Below are positions 1-9,103 of a stretch of DNA of 54,023 nucleotides, piece by piece. Made by a program: the position numbers and the translations under genes. The notes under the pieces were generated by a model. It had not been told where the DNA came from. It saw nothing but the letters and a program-made list of their open reading frames with translations, and did not search any database. Source of the stretch: Rhodocyclaceae bacterium (GTDB taxonomy: Bacteria; Pseudomonadota; Gammaproteobacteria; Burkholderiales; Rhodocyclaceae); contig JACDZI010000013.1 in NCBI GenBank assembly GCA_013426785.1, positions 1 to 54,023 of the forward strand. Reading direction: 5' to 3'. How positions within the stretch are numbered: the first letter of the stretch is position 1; each line of letters starts with the position of its first letter.

Positions 1-73
1 CCGCATCAGTTCAAGAGGGCTGCTGCCCTGTTTCGGCTATCTTGGACAACAGTGAATCTATACAGTATTGCGG

Positions 74-1369
74 CTAGAGCAGGTTCATCTTGCGTGCTGC
101 TGCGCGCAACTCTTCACGGAAATGCGGATGGGCGATGCCGATCAGCGCATCCGCACGCTGCTTGCCAGTCTTGCCGCGCAACTGGGCGATGCCGAATTCG
201 GTCACCACGTAGTTGATGTCGTTCTTGCTGGTGGTGACATGGGTACCTGGAGTGAGGGTTGGCACGATGCGCGAGATGCTGTTGTTTTTCGCTGTCGATG
301 GCAGGACGATGAAGGCCTTGCCGCCATGTGAGCGGTTGGCGGCGCGCACGAAGTCGGATTGCCCGCCCGTGCCTGAATAGGGGGCGAACCCCAGGCTTTC
401 GGAACCGCACTGGCCGATCAGGTCGATCTGCATGGTGGCGTTGATGGCGATCAGGTTGTCGTTCAGCCCCGCCAGGGCAGGGTCGTTGGTGATGTTGACC
501 GGATGCATTTCGAGCATCGGGTTGCGGTGCATGAATTGATAGAGTTTCCTGGAACCGAGCGCGAAGGTGGCGAACATCTTGCCCGAATGGTGGTTCTTGC
601 GCCGGTTGGTCACCACGCCGGCGTCCACCAGGGTCATGATGCCGTCGCCGATCATTTCGGTATGGATGCCGAGGTCGTGCTTGTGGGTGAGTTGCGTCAC
701 CACTGCGTCAGGAATGCCACCATAGCCGATCTGTAGCGTGGCACCGTCGGGGATCAGTTCGGCGACGAACTTGCCGATGGCTTCCTGCACCGGGCCGATT
801 TTCGGCAGGCCGACTTCGAGCAGTGGTTCCGTGCTCTCCACCAGCGCGGTGACCTGCGAGATATGGACGTGGCAACTGCCGTTGGCGAAAGGAACATGCG
901 GATTGACTTCGAGTACCACGGCGCGTGCCTTGGCGACTGCCGCCATGGTGTAGTCGGCGCCGAGGCTCAGGGAAAAGTAGCCGTGGTCATCCATCTCCGA
1001 AGCCATGGAAAAGACGACATTGGCGGGGGTCAGACCGCGCTCGATGAGCATCGGCAGTTCGGAGAAGTAGGCGGGGATGAAGTCGATCCAGCCCTCCTGA
1101 CCACCGGGCCGCGATGCGCCGCCAAAGAAGTAGGCCACGTGACGCACATGCGCCAGTGTTTCCGGATCGAAATAGCCGAACTTGCGCAGCGGCAGGATCT
1201 GGGTCACCTGGACATCGCGGAATTCCCTCCGTTGCTCTGATAGTTCTGCCAACAGGGTCGGCGGTTCGCCCACGCCGGTGGGTACCACGATCAGGTCGCC
1301 ATCCCGGACCTGACGCACGGCATCGGCCGCCGTCATGCGTTTTGCTTGATACATCGATTGGACCGACAT
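74..1369 (-). CDS. acetyl-CoA hydrolase/transferase family protein
   Basis: The protein of about 431 residues belongs to the acetyl-CoA hydrolase / 4-hydroxybutyrate CoA-transferase family, which moves CoA between short-chain acyl-CoAs and free acids in the cytoplasm. The conserved block GIHTEMIGDG lies mid-protein and holds the glutamate that is the likely catalytic residue, by analogy with characterised family members. The C-terminal half contains the family-typical SGTGGQSDFVRAA and NYVVTEFGIAQLRG segments. Two ATG codons are in tandem; GGAG lies 3 nt before the first (1372) and 6 nt before the second (1369), so the second is preferred. It is divergent from the PaaI-like gene at 1474. The exact acyl substrate (acetate, butyrate, 4-hydroxybutyrate, propionate) cannot be read from the sequence. 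Confidence 0.88.
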   Translation of the reverse strand: MSVQSMYQAKRMTAADAVRQVRDGDLIVVPTGVGEPPTLLAELSEQRREFRDVQVTQILPLRKFGYFDPETLAHVRHVAYFFGGASRPGGQEGWIDFIPAYFSELPMLIERGLTPANVVFSMASEMDDHGYFSLSLGADYTMAAVAKARAVVLEVNPHVPFANGSCHVHISQVTALVESTEPLLEVGLPKIGPVQEAIGKFVAELIPDGATLQIGYGGIPDAVVTQLTHKHDLGIHTEMIGDGIMTLVDAGVVTNRRKNHHSGKMFATFALGSRKLYQFMHRNPMLEMHPVNITNDPALAGLNDNLIAINATMQIDLIGQCGSESLGFAPYSGTGGQSDFVRAANRSHGGKAFIVLPSTAKNNSISRIVPTLTPGTHVTTSKNDINYVVTEFGIAQLRGKTGKQRADALIGIAHPHFREELRAAARKMNLL

Positions 1370-1473
1370 CATTTTCTCCGCGGATATTTTTTCGCTCCGA
1401 CGCTTGGCCGGGACCCGAATTATTGCGCGCTGCCGTGGCTTGGGGTAGTGTTGCGCGCCTTATCGAGGAAGAA

Positions 1474-1905
1474 ATGATGACCCCACAGCAAGTCGCCGAG
1501 AAGGTTGCCCGCATCATGTGGCCGGACGATCATGCCGTCCGCGGCCTGGGCATGGAGATTGTGGCGGTCGGACCCGGCACTGCGACGCTGCGCATGTCGG
1601 TGCGCCAGGACATGGTGAATGGCCACGGTAACTGCCACGGCGCTTTCATTTTTGCGGTGGCCGATTCGACCTTTGCCTATGTGTGCAATTCCGATAACCA
1701 CCGCGCTGTGGCCAGGGGCGTCGATATCAACTTCCTCGCCCCGGCTCATGGCGGCGATATCCTCACGGCCAGTGGCGCCAGGCGGCAGCAGGGCGAGCGT
1801 AGCGGCATCTACGACATCGAGGTAACGAACCAGCAGGGTACACTGGTCGCCCTGTTCCGCGGCAGGTCGGTGCGGGTCAAGGGGCATTTCTTCGATCCGG
1901 CGTAA
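1474..1905 (+). CDS. paaI: PaaI-like hotdog-fold acyl-CoA thioesterase
   Basis: The 143-residue protein is the size of a single hotdog domain. The segment NGHGNCHGAFIFAVADS carries the Asn, His-Gly and Asp positions that form the active site of PaaI-type thioesterases, which hydrolyse (hydroxy)phenylacetyl-CoA or other aryl/acyl-CoAs. The ATG at 1474 is preceded by GAGGAAG; a second ATG at 1477 is equally possible. An open frame continues upstream to 1114 but overlaps the divergent CoA-transferase gene, so it is not used. No other phenylacetate pathway gene lies nearby, so the physiological substrate is uncertain, and the gene may serve general CoA-ester turnover together with its divergent neighbour. 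Confidence 0.8.
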   Translation: MMTPQQVAEKVARIMWPDDHAVRGLGMEIVAVGPGTATLRMSVRQDMVNGHGNCHGAFIFAVADSTFAYVCNSDNHRAVARGVDINFLAPAHGGDILTASGARRQQGERSGIYDIEVTNQQGTLVALFRGRSVRVKGHFFDPA

Positions 1906-1915
1906 AGGTGTTCGC

Positions 1916-3058
1916 ATGAAAAAATCTGTTGTGTTGATTCTCGCTGCCCTCCTTGCGGCCTGTGGCGAGGGCGAAAAGCCGACCGCGCCTGCCGCGGCAC
2001 CCGCCGCCGCACCGCCACCGGCCGAGGTTGATGTCGTCACCATGGCAACCGATTCCGCGACGATCACGCAGGATCTGCCAGGACGTTTGCAGGCCGTGCG
2101 CAGCGCCCAGGTACGCGCTCGTGTCGAGGGCGTGGTCGAGAAGCGGCTATTCGATGAAGGCAGTGACATCGCTGCCGGGGTACCCCTGTTCCGTATCGAT
2201 TCGCGCACCTATCAGGCCCAGGCCATTGCCGCCAGAGCCGACCTAGCGGCGGCGAAGGCCCAGTTCGACCGCTACAAGAGCCTGCTCGACATCTTGGCGG
2301 TCAGCCAGCAGGAATTCGACAGCGCTCAGGCGCGCGTCAAGCAGGCCGAGGCAACGCTTTCAAAGGCGAAACTGGATCTCGAAAATGCCGTCCCGCCAGC
2401 GCCGATTTCCGGCCGCATCGGTCGGGCGTTGGTCACGGAAGGCGCGCTGGTCGGCAAGGGCGAGGCGACGCATCTGGTCACCATCGAGCAGATCGACCCG
2501 ATCCGCGTCGAATTCACGCAAACCTATTCCGACATGTTGCGTCTGCAGCAGGCGATCAAGGCCGGCCGGCAGCAGCGGGCCGAGGCGGCCGATGTGCAGC
2601 TGATGCTGGAAGATGGGTCGCTCTATCCCGAAAAGGGCAAGCTGCAATTCACCGACCTGGCGGTCGACCCGGCCAGCGGCGCCATCCTGTTGCGCGCCGA
2701 GTTTCCCAACCCTCAGCGCGAATTGCTGCCGGGCACCTTCGTGCGCGTGCGTTTCCCGCTGGCCCAACTGGAGAACGCTATCCGCGTGCCGCAACGCGCG
2801 GTGGTCGGCAGCGCGCAGGGGCAGGTGGTGATGACCGTGGGCGCCGACAACAAAGTGGCGCCCCGACCGATCCGCACCGGCGGCATGTCGGGCTTCGATT
2901 TCATTGTCACCGACGGCCTCAAGGCGGGCGATAAGGTCATCGTCAATGGTTTGCAGAAGGCCCGGCCCGGCGGCGTGGTGAAGCCCGTGCCGTGGACTCC
3001 GGGTGCGCCGCTGCTTGGCCCCCCCACCGTTCCCATGCCTGCTGCCGAAAAGAAATAA
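1916..3058 (+). CDS. RND efflux periplasmic adaptor (MFP), lipoprotein
   Basis: This 380-residue protein is the membrane-fusion subunit of a tripartite RND drug efflux pump, bridging the pump and the outer-membrane channel. The N-terminus has a lipoprotein signal ending LLAAC (lipidated Cys16), followed by an Ala/Pro-rich linker. The barrel-sandwich half-motif VRARVEGVVEKR, an alpha-helical hairpin at about residues 100-150, and the second half PISGRIGRALVTEGALV are clear. It ends 3 nt before the pump gene. The codons for the conserved PISG region overlap a copy of the dispersed 23-bp repeat (2387-2409), giving AVPPAP where related adaptors usually have a different sequence. The family is close to AcrA/MexA; substrates cannot be predicted. 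No regulator gene is adjacent. Confidence 0.93.
   Translation: MKKSVVLILAALLAACGEGEKPTAPAAAPAAAPPPAEVDVVTMATDSATITQDLPGRLQAVRSAQVRARVEGVVEKRLFDEGSDIAAGVPLFRIDSRTYQAQAIAARADLAAAKAQFDRYKSLLDILAVSQQEFDSAQARVKQAEATLSKAKLDLENAVPPAPISGRIGRALVTEGALVGKGEATHLVTIEQIDPIRVEFTQTYSDMLRLQQAIKAGRQQRAEAADVQLMLEDGSLYPEKGKLQFTDLAVDPASGAILLRAEFPNPQRELLPGTFVRVRFPLAQLENAIRVPQRAVVGSAQGQVVMTVGADNKVAPRPIRTGGMSGFDFIVTDGLKAGDKVIVNGLQKARPGGVVKPVPWTPGAPLLGPPTVPMPAAEKK
2387..2409 (-). repeat. Dispersed 23-bp repeat, copy 1 (inside adaptor gene)
   Basis: This copy matches 21 of 23 positions of the repeat and lies within the adaptor coding sequence, antisense to the gene. Strand is given so that the sense form starts AAAGTCGG. 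Read by the gene it encodes AVPPAP immediately before the conserved ISGRIG motif. Confidence 0.7.
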
Positions 3059-3061
3059 GCG

Positions 3062-6000
3062 ATGCTGGCCAATTTCTTCATCGACCGACCCATCTTCGCC
3101 TGGGTCATCGCGCTGGTCATCCTGCTCGGCGGCGGCTTGGCGCTGCGCCAGCTGCCGGTCGCCAGTTACCCGGCCGTCGCTCCGCCGGCACTGTCCATCA
3201 CGGTCAATTATCCCGGTGCTGCGGCCAAGGTGATCGAGGAAACCGCCATCGCCCTGATCGAGCAGGAACTCAATGGCATCGAGAACCTGCTCTACATCGA
3301 CTCCTCTTCCGAACAGAACCTCGGCACCATTACCCTGAGCTTCCAGGCCGGCACCAACCTCGACCTCGCCTCGGTGGAAACGCAGAACCGCATCAAGCGC
3401 GCCGAACCGCGTTTGCCCGAGGAGGTGCGTCGTCTCGGCATCACGGTGGCCAAATCGGCACGCAACTTCCTGATGTTCATCTCGCTGATTTCGCCGGACA
3501 AGACGCTCGACAACGTGGCGCTGGGCAGCTATGCCGCCGCCAGCGTGCTGGAAAGCATCCGGCGTGTGTCGGGCGTCGGCGAGGCGATTTTGTTCGGCAC
3601 CGAATATTCGATGCGCCTGTGGCTCAAGTCGGACCGCCTACAAGCCTTTGGCCTGACGCCGGCCGATGTCTCAAAGGCGGTCAAGGCGCAGAACGTGCAG
3701 ATCGCCACCGGCGAACTCGGCCAGATTCCGGCCTTGCCCGGCCAGGAATACGCCGCCACCATCATTACCCAGAGTCGCCTGGCGACGCCCGAGGACTTCG
3801 GCAACGTCATCATCCGCAGTGACGGGCGCGGTGCCACGGTACGCGTAAAGGATGTCGCCCGCGTCGAACTCGGCGCCCAGGACTATTCCATTTCGGCGCG
3901 CGTCGATGGCCAGCCGAATGCCGCGATCGCGATTCGCCTGTCGCCCGGAGCCAACGCGCTCAACACCGCCAAAGCGGTCAACGAAAAGATGACCGAGCTG
4001 GCGAAGTATTTCCCGCCCGGCATTTCCTGGCTGGTGCCCTACGACACCTCGACCTTCGTCGAGATTTCCATTACCGAGGTGGTCAAGACGCTGATCGAGG
4101 CGATGATTTTGGTCGTTCTGGTGATGTATCTGTTCCTCGAAAACGTGCGTGCCACGCTGATCCCGACCCTCGTCGTGCCGGTGTCGCTGTTCGGCGCCAT
4201 GATCGGCCTCTACGTGCTCGGTTACTCGATCAACGTGCTGACGCTGTTCGCCATGGTGCTGGCCATCGCCATCGTCGTCGACGATGCCATCGTCGTCATC
4301 GAGAACGTCGAACGCATCATGAGCGAGGAGGGCTTGTCTCCCTACGACGCCACACGCAAGGCGATGGGCCAGATCATCAATGCCATCATCGCCATCACCG
4401 TGGTGCTGTCGGCGGTGTTCGTGCCGCTGATCTTCTTCGGTGGCGCGGTAGGCGCGATCTACCGCCAGTTCGCGGTGACGCTGATCCTGACCATGGGCTT
4501 CTCGGCGTTGATGGCGCTGACATTGACGCCGGCCCTGTGCGCCACGATCCTCAAGCACGAGCCGGGCAAAAACGGCGGGCTGACGACCACGGGTTTCTTC
4601 GGCTGGTGGAACCGCAGCTTCGCCGCCACCGTGCGCGGCTACATCGCGGTGACGCGCCGCATGCTGGCCAAGCCGATCCGCTGGCTGCTGGTCTATGCGG
4701 TAATCCTCGGCGGGACCGGCTGGTTCTTCACCAAGCTGCCGGGCAGTTTCCTGCCCAGCGAAGACCAGGGTTATTTCCTCACCATCGTACAGTTGCCTGC
4801 AGGCGCGACTCGCGAACGCAGCCTTGAAGTGCTGGGCACCATCGAGCAACATTATCTGGCGCAGAAGGACGTGGCTCACGTCATCGGCGTCGCCGGCTTC
4901 TCCTTCTTCGGTCGCGGCCAGAACGCGGCGATCGTCTTCGTGCGCCTGAAGAGCTGGGACGAGCGGCCAGACAAGGACAGCGAGGCCGATACGCTGGTGA
5001 AGAAGGCCAACATGACCTTCTTCCGCATCAAGCAGGCCATGATCTTCGCCATCAACGTGCCGCCGATTCCCGAACTGGCGGCGGTGGGCGGCTTCGACTT
5101 TCGCCTGCAGGACCGCAGCGGGCAGGGACGGGAAAAACTGCTCGAAGCGCGCAACATGGCGCTGGGCCTGGCGGGCCAGCATCCCGCGCTGGCCGGTGTG
5201 CGTCCCGAAGGTCAGGAGGCCAGCCCGCAAGTCTTCCTTGAGGTCGATCGCCTCAAGGCACGCGCCATCGGCATCGACCTCGGTGAGCTCAACGAAACGC
5301 TGCAGGCGACGCTGGGTACCGCTTACATCAACGACTTCGTGCGCGAAGGCCGCATCCTGCGCGTGCAGATGCAGGCCGAGGCCGAGACGCGGCGTACGCC
5401 GGAAGACCTGTTGCGCCTGCCGATCAGGAACGCCCGCGGCGACATAATTCCGCTGGCCGAAATCGCCACGGCGAAGTGGATCGTCGGCAGTCCGAAGCTC
5501 GACCGCTACAACGGCCTGCCCGCCATGAAGATCGCCGGCAACCCGGCCCCCGGCCGGTCCACCGGCGATGCACTGCTGGCGATGGAAGAGGTCGCGGGCA
5601 AACTGCCACCGGGCATCGGCTTCGAATGGTCGGGCACCTCGTTCGAGGAACGACTTTCCGGCACCCAGGCGCCCTTCCTGTTCGCCGTCTCGCTGATCGT
5701 CGTCTTCCTCTGCCTCGCCGCTCTTTATGAGAGTTGGTCGATCCCCTTCGCAGTGATGCTGGTGGTACCGCTCGGCATCTTCGGTGCAGTGCTGGCCGTC
5801 CATCTGCGCGGCCTGCCCAACGATGTCTACTTCAAAGTCGGCCTGATCGCCATCATCGGGCTGTCAGCCAAGAACGCGATCCTGATCATCGAGTTCGCCC
5901 GCGAGTTACAGGAGCAGGGCAGGGACTTGATCGAAGCGACGCTCGAAGCCTGTCGCTTGCGTTTCCGGCCGATCCTGATGACCTCGATCGCCTTCATGTT

Positions 6001-6193
6001 CGGCGTGCTGCCGCTGGCGATCTCGACCGGCGCCGGCGCCAATAGCCGCCATGCCATCGGCACCGGCGTGATGGGCGGCATGTTCACCGCTACCGCGCTG
6101 GCGGTATTCCTCGTGCCGGTGTTTTTCGTCGTGGTGCGCCGGATCTTCCCCGGTCATGCGCGTCATCATCACGAGGAGGCTCACCATGATTAG
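3062..6193 (+). CDS. RND multidrug efflux transporter, HAE1 family (AcrB-like)
   Basis: At 1043 residues this is a full-length inner-membrane RND pump using the proton gradient to export hydrophobic compounds through the periplasmic complex. It starts with the typical FFIDRPIFAWVIA first helix. The proton-relay residues are present: the adjacent aspartates in the TM4 segment AIVVDDAIVVIENVER and the lysine in the TM10 segment GLSAKNAILIIEF. Two large periplasmic loops follow TM1 and TM7 as expected. The gene lies 3 nt after the adaptor gene and overlaps the outer-membrane gene by 8 nt, so the three are one operon. It ends with a His-rich tail ([12 protein letters not shown]). Substrate range is unknown; AcrB, MexB and AdeB are the same family. 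Confidence 0.95.
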   Translation: MLANFFIDRPIFAWVIALVILLGGGLALRQLPVASYPAVAPPALSITVNYPGAAAKVIEETAIALIEQELNGIENLLYIDSSSEQNLGTITLSFQAGTNLDLASVETQNRIKRAEPRLPEEVRRLGITVAKSARNFLMFISLISPDKTLDNVALGSYAAASVLESIRRVSGVGEAILFGTEYSMRLWLKSDRLQAFGLTPADVSKAVKAQNVQIATGELGQIPALPGQEYAATIITQSRLATPEDFGNVIIRSDGRGATVRVKDVARVELGAQDYSISARVDGQPNAAIAIRLSPGANALNTAKAVNEKMTELAKYFPPGISWLVPYDTSTFVEISITEVVKTLIEAMILVVLVMYLFLENVRATLIPTLVVPVSLFGAMIGLYVLGYSINVLTLFAMVLAIAIVVDDAIVVIENVERIMSEEGLSPYDATRKAMGQIINAIIAITVVLSAVFVPLIFFGGAVGAIYRQFAVTLILTMGFSALMALTLTPALCATILKHEPGKNGGLTTTGFFGWWNRSFAATVRGYIAVTRRMLAKPIRWLLVYAVILGGTGWFFTKLPGSFLPSEDQGYFLTIVQLPAGATRERSLEVLGTIEQHYLAQKDVAHVIGVAGFSFFGRGQNAAIVFVRLKSWDERPDKDSEADTLVKKANMTFFRIKQAMIFAINVPPIPELAAVGGFDFRLQDRSGQGREKLLEARNMALGLAGQHPALAGVRPEGQEASPQVFLEVDRLKARAIGIDLGELNETLQATLGTAYINDFVREGRILRVQMQAEAETRRTPEDLLRLPIRNARGDIIPLAEIATAKWIVGSPKLDRYNGLPAMKIAGNPAPGRSTGDALLAMEEVAGKLPPGIGFEWSGTSFEERLSGTQAPFLFAVSLIVVFLCLAALYESWSIPFAVMLVVPLGIFGAVLAVHLRGLPNDVYFKVGLIAIIGLSAKNAILIIEFARELQEQGRDLIEATLEACRLRFRPILMTSIAFMFGVLPLAISTGAGANSRHAIGTGVMGGMFTATALAVFLVPVFFVVVRRIFPGHARHHHEEAHHD

Positions 6194-7556
6194 GCTGCTT
6201 CCAATGGCCGTGGTACTGGTACTGGCCGGCTGTTCGCTGGCGCCTGAATATGAGCGCCCCGTTGCGCCGGTGCCCGCTGAATGGCCCGAAAAAGTCGGCG
6301 CTGGCAGCACGGCAACGAAACTGATCGGCGACGACTGGAAGTCCTATTTCGCCGACCTGCAGTTGCAGGCACTGATTGCTGCGGCACTGGAACACAATCG
6401 CGACCTGCGCATCGCCGTGGCGCGGGTGGATGAGGCGCGCGCGCTGGCCGGCGGCGCCCGCGCCGACCGTTTCCCCAGCCTGGATGCGAATCTCCAGCAG
6501 CAGGCGGCGAGGGTGCCGGGTAACCTGAGTTCCTCGGGCGAACAAATGATCACCCGGCGCTACGATGCCAACTTCGGCGTCGCCGCCTTCGAACTCGATT
6601 TCTGGGGACGCGTGAAGAGTCTCGATACTGTGGCGCAAGCGAATTTTCTGGCTACCGACTATGCCCGGCGTTCTTTCTTCCTCAGCCTGATTGCCGACGT
6701 GGCGTCCGGCTGGTACAGCCTGGTCGAATTGAACCAGCGTCTGACCCTGTCGCAAGCGACCGAGCAGGGTCGTGCCGAGAACCTGCAACTGATCCAGCGT
6801 CGCCGCGACGCCGGGCTGGCGAGCGAACTCGACGCGCTGGTGGCCGATGCCATGTTCCAGAGTGCCCGCGCCGAAACGGCCAATCTCTCCAGGCAACGCG
6901 CCATGGCCGGGAATGCACTGAGCCTGCTGGTGGGTAATGAGTTTGCCGTCCCGCCAGCGCCGACTTTTGGTGTCCTGCCGGAGGTGACCGTCGGTTTGCC
7001 CGCCGAGGTCTTGCTGCAGCGGCCCGATGTGCTGGCGGCGGAGCAGAAATTGATCGCGTCGAACGCCAACATCGGGGCGGCGCGATCTGCGTTCTTCCCG
7101 AAAATCGCCCTGACGGTGCTGGCCGGTTCGGCCAGTCCGGCGCTGGCCGGTCTGTTCGGTGGTGGCAGCGGAGCGTGGAGTTTCGTTCCCCTGCTCAAAA
7201 TGCCCCTGTTCGACGGCGGCCGGGCCGAAGCGAATGTCGATGTCGCCGAGGCGCGCAAGGTCATTGCCATGGCAGAGTATGAAAAAACCATCCAGCAGGC
7301 CTTCCGCGAAGTGGCCGACCTGCTGGCGGCACGGACGCATTACGCCGAGCAGTTGAGCGCCCTCGAAGCGGCTGAACTGGCCCAGACCGAGCGGCTCAAG
7401 CGGGTGGAGGCACGCCATCGGCTCGGCGTCTCCAGCTACCTGGAACTCCTCGACGCCCAGCGCGACCAGTTCGCCACGCAGCAACTGGCCGTCACCGCGC
7501 GACGGGGGCTGGCAACGACCTCCGCCAGTCTCTTCAAGGCGCTCGGCGGCGCCTGA
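6186..7556 (+). CDS. RND efflux outer-membrane lipoprotein (NodT/OprM family)
   Basis: This 456-residue protein is the outer-membrane channel of the pump. It has a lipoprotein signal with lipobox VLAGC and the typical following SLAPEYERP. Two OEP repeats follow, with motifs such as [14 protein letters not shown] and [30 protein letters not shown]. The chosen ATG is preceded by GAGGAGG with a 7-nt spacer and overlaps the pump stop codon; the frame is open 30 nt further upstream but lacks a signal peptide start. The gene carries two copies of the dispersed repeat, one in each orientation (6291-6313 and 6945-6967), encoding KVGAGSTA and AVPPAPTF. Both lie in segments that are variable linkers in homologues. 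Confidence 0.93.
   Translation: MIRLLPMAVVLVLAGCSLAPEYERPVAPVPAEWPEKVGAGSTATKLIGDDWKSYFADLQLQALIAAALEHNRDLRIAVARVDEARALAGGARADRFPSLDANLQQQAARVPGNLSSSGEQMITRRYDANFGVAAFELDFWGRVKSLDTVAQANFLATDYARRSFFLSLIADVASGWYSLVELNQRLTLSQATEQGRAENLQLIQRRRDAGLASELDALVADAMFQSARAETANLSRQRAMAGNALSLLVGNEFAVPPAPTFGVLPEVTVGLPAEVLLQRPDVLAAEQKLIASNANIGAARSAFFPKIALTVLAGSASPALAGLFGGGSGAWSFVPLLKMPLFDGGRAEANVDVAEARKVIAMAEYEKTIQQAFREVADLLAARTHYAEQLSALEAAELAQTERLKRVEARHRLGVSSYLELLDAQRDQFATQQLAVTARRGLATTSASLFKALGGA
6291..6313 (+). repeat. Dispersed 23-bp repeat, copy 2 (inside OM channel gene)
   Basis: This copy matches 21 of 23 positions, in sense orientation. It encodes KVGAGSTA just after the lipoprotein N-terminus of the outer-membrane channel, in a poorly conserved linker. 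Confidence 0.65.
6945..6967 (-). repeat. Dispersed 23-bp repeat, copy 3 (inside OM channel gene)
   Basis: This copy matches 23 of 23 positions, antisense to the gene. It encodes AVPPAPTF in a variable region before the conserved LLQRPDV motif. A perfect intergenic-type repeat inside a gene suggests spread into coding sequence. Confidence 0.85.
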
Positions 7557-7645
7557 AACCGCTTCCTCACGCCCGCAACGCTGGCGAGGCCGGCGAAAAT
7601 CGGCTAGAGTTCGCCACCCCCATAACTAAAACCATTGAGGTCATC

Positions 7646-7879
7646 ATGAGCAATAACAAAGGGCAGCTGCTACAAGACCCGTTTCTCAACACACTGCGCC
7701 GCGAGCACATCCCGGTCTCCATTTATCTGGTGAATGGTATCAAGCTGCAAGGCCAGGTCGAATCCTTCGACCAATATGTGGTATTGCTCAAGAACACCGT
7801 CACCCAGATGGTGTACAAGCACGCTATCTCCACCGTGGTTCCCGCCCGCCCGGTCAGCATCGGACCCGAAACCGAGTGA
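7646..7879 (+). CDS. hfq: RNA chaperone Hfq
   Basis: The 77-residue protein is a standard Hfq, the hexameric Sm-like protein that pairs small RNAs with mRNAs. The Sm1 core ([22 protein letters not shown]) and the Sm2 motif YKHAIST with its conserved YKH are intact. The C-terminal tail is short, as in many betaproteobacteria. GAGG lies 5 nt before the ATG. It heads the hfq-hflX-hflK-hflC-hisZ-purA block. Confidence 0.98.
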   Translation: MSNNKGQLLQDPFLNTLRREHIPVSIYLVNGIKLQGQVESFDQYVVLLKNTVTQMVYKHAISTVVPARPVSIGPETE

Positions 7880-7915
7880 TTTTTCCTCCCGGCTTGCGGA
7901 GGTCCGTCTTTACCG

Positions 7916-9103
7916 ATGTTTGAGCGGCCCGCCGCCGACGAGCAGGCTGTGCTCGTCCAACTGGATTTCGGCGAAGGCGACTTTGCCGAGCGCTTTGAGG
8001 AATTCCATCTGCTGGTCACCAGTGCGGGCGCGTTGCCAGTCGCCACGATTACCGGCAAGCGTGGCCGTCCCGATCCGGCGACCTTCGCCGGCAAGGGCAA
8101 GGTCCAGGAGATCGTTGCTGCTGCCACCGATACCGGGGCGGATCTGATCCTCTTCAATCACACCCTGTCGCCGGCGCAGCAGCGCAATCTCGAAAAGGCC
8201 TGCGAGCGGCGCGTGGTCGACCGCAGCAGCCTGATCCTCGACATTTTCGCGCTGCGCGCCAAGAGTCACGAGGGCAAGCTCCAGGTCGAGCTGGCACAAC
8301 TGGAACACTTGATGACGCGGTTGGTACGCGGCTGGACTCACCTTGAGCGGCAGAAGGGCGGCATCGGCCTGCGCGGTCCGGGTGAGAAGCAGCTCGAAAC
8401 CGACCGGCGGCTCCTCGGTAAGCGTGTTGCCCTGCTGAAGGAGCGCCTGCGGCAGCTCGAACGCCAGCGTGCCGTGCGCCGCAAGCAGCGCAATCGTGCC
8501 GAGGTGCTGTCGATATCGCTGGTTGGCTATACCAATGCCGGCAAGAGCACGCTGTTCAATGCCCTGACCAAGGCGGGGGCCTATGCCGCCGACCAGTTGT
8601 TCGCCACCCTCGATACGACTTCGCGGCGCCTGTACGTCCCGACCTGCGAAATGGCGAGCGGGCGATCCGGCTGCCAGATCGTGCTGTCGGATACCGTGGG
8701 CTTCATCCGCGACCTTCCGCATGCCCTGGTCGCGGCATTCCATGCCACTCTGGAGGAGACGACTCAGGCCGATTTGCTGCTGCATGTCGTCGATGCCGCC
8801 AGTCCGGACCGTGACCAGCAGATGGAAGCCGTCGGGAAGGTCCTGGAGGAAATCGGGGCAGCCCAGGTGCTGCAGATCGTGGTGTGGAACAAGCTCGACC
8901 TGACCGGCGGCCGGCCTGGAGTGGAGCGGGATGAGTGTGATAACATCGTCTGCGTTCGAGTCAGTGCCCGAACCGGCGACGGTCTCGACCTCTTGCGTGC
9001 AGCACTGGCCGAAATGTCCCGCAAGTTGGCTGCACCCATTGAAGACAAGATAAATCAACCCCATAACGCTGAACATGATTACCGGCATTCTGATGTCGCT
9101 TAA
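7916..9103 (+). CDS. hflX: ribosome-associated GTPase HflX
   Basis: HflX (395 residues) is a GTPase that binds the 50S subunit and rescues or splits stalled ribosomes under stress. The N-terminal HflX domain contains GKGKVQEI, the linker has GGIGLRGPGEKQLE, and the G domain has the P-loop GYTNAGKST, the G3 motif DTVGF and the G4 motif NKLD. It follows hfq by 36 nt, and its end overlaps the start of hflK. GGAGG lies about 13 nt upstream of the ATG, farther than usual. Confidence 0.97.
   Translation: MFERPAADEQAVLVQLDFGEGDFAERFEEFHLLVTSAGALPVATITGKRGRPDPATFAGKGKVQEIVAAATDTGADLILFNHTLSPAQQRNLEKACERRVVDRSSLILDIFALRAKSHEGKLQVELAQLEHLMTRLVRGWTHLERQKGGIGLRGPGEKQLETDRRLLGKRVALLKERLRQLERQRAVRRKQRNRAEVLSISLVGYTNAGKSTLFNALTKAGAYAADQLFATLDTTSRRLYVPTCEMASGRSGCQIVLSDTVGFIRDLPHALVAAFHATLEETTQADLLLHVVDAASPDRDQQMEAVGKVLEEIGAAQVLQIVVWNKLDLTGGRPGVERDECDNIVCVRVSARTGDGLDLLRAALAEMSRKLAAPIEDKINQPHNAEHDYRHSDVA

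Noticed and set aside
3671-5803. 710-residue open frame antisense to the RND pump gene
   Set aside because: It is a shadow frame of a GC-rich gene: His/Asp/Arg/Gln-rich composition with no domain, opposite a clearly conserved protein.
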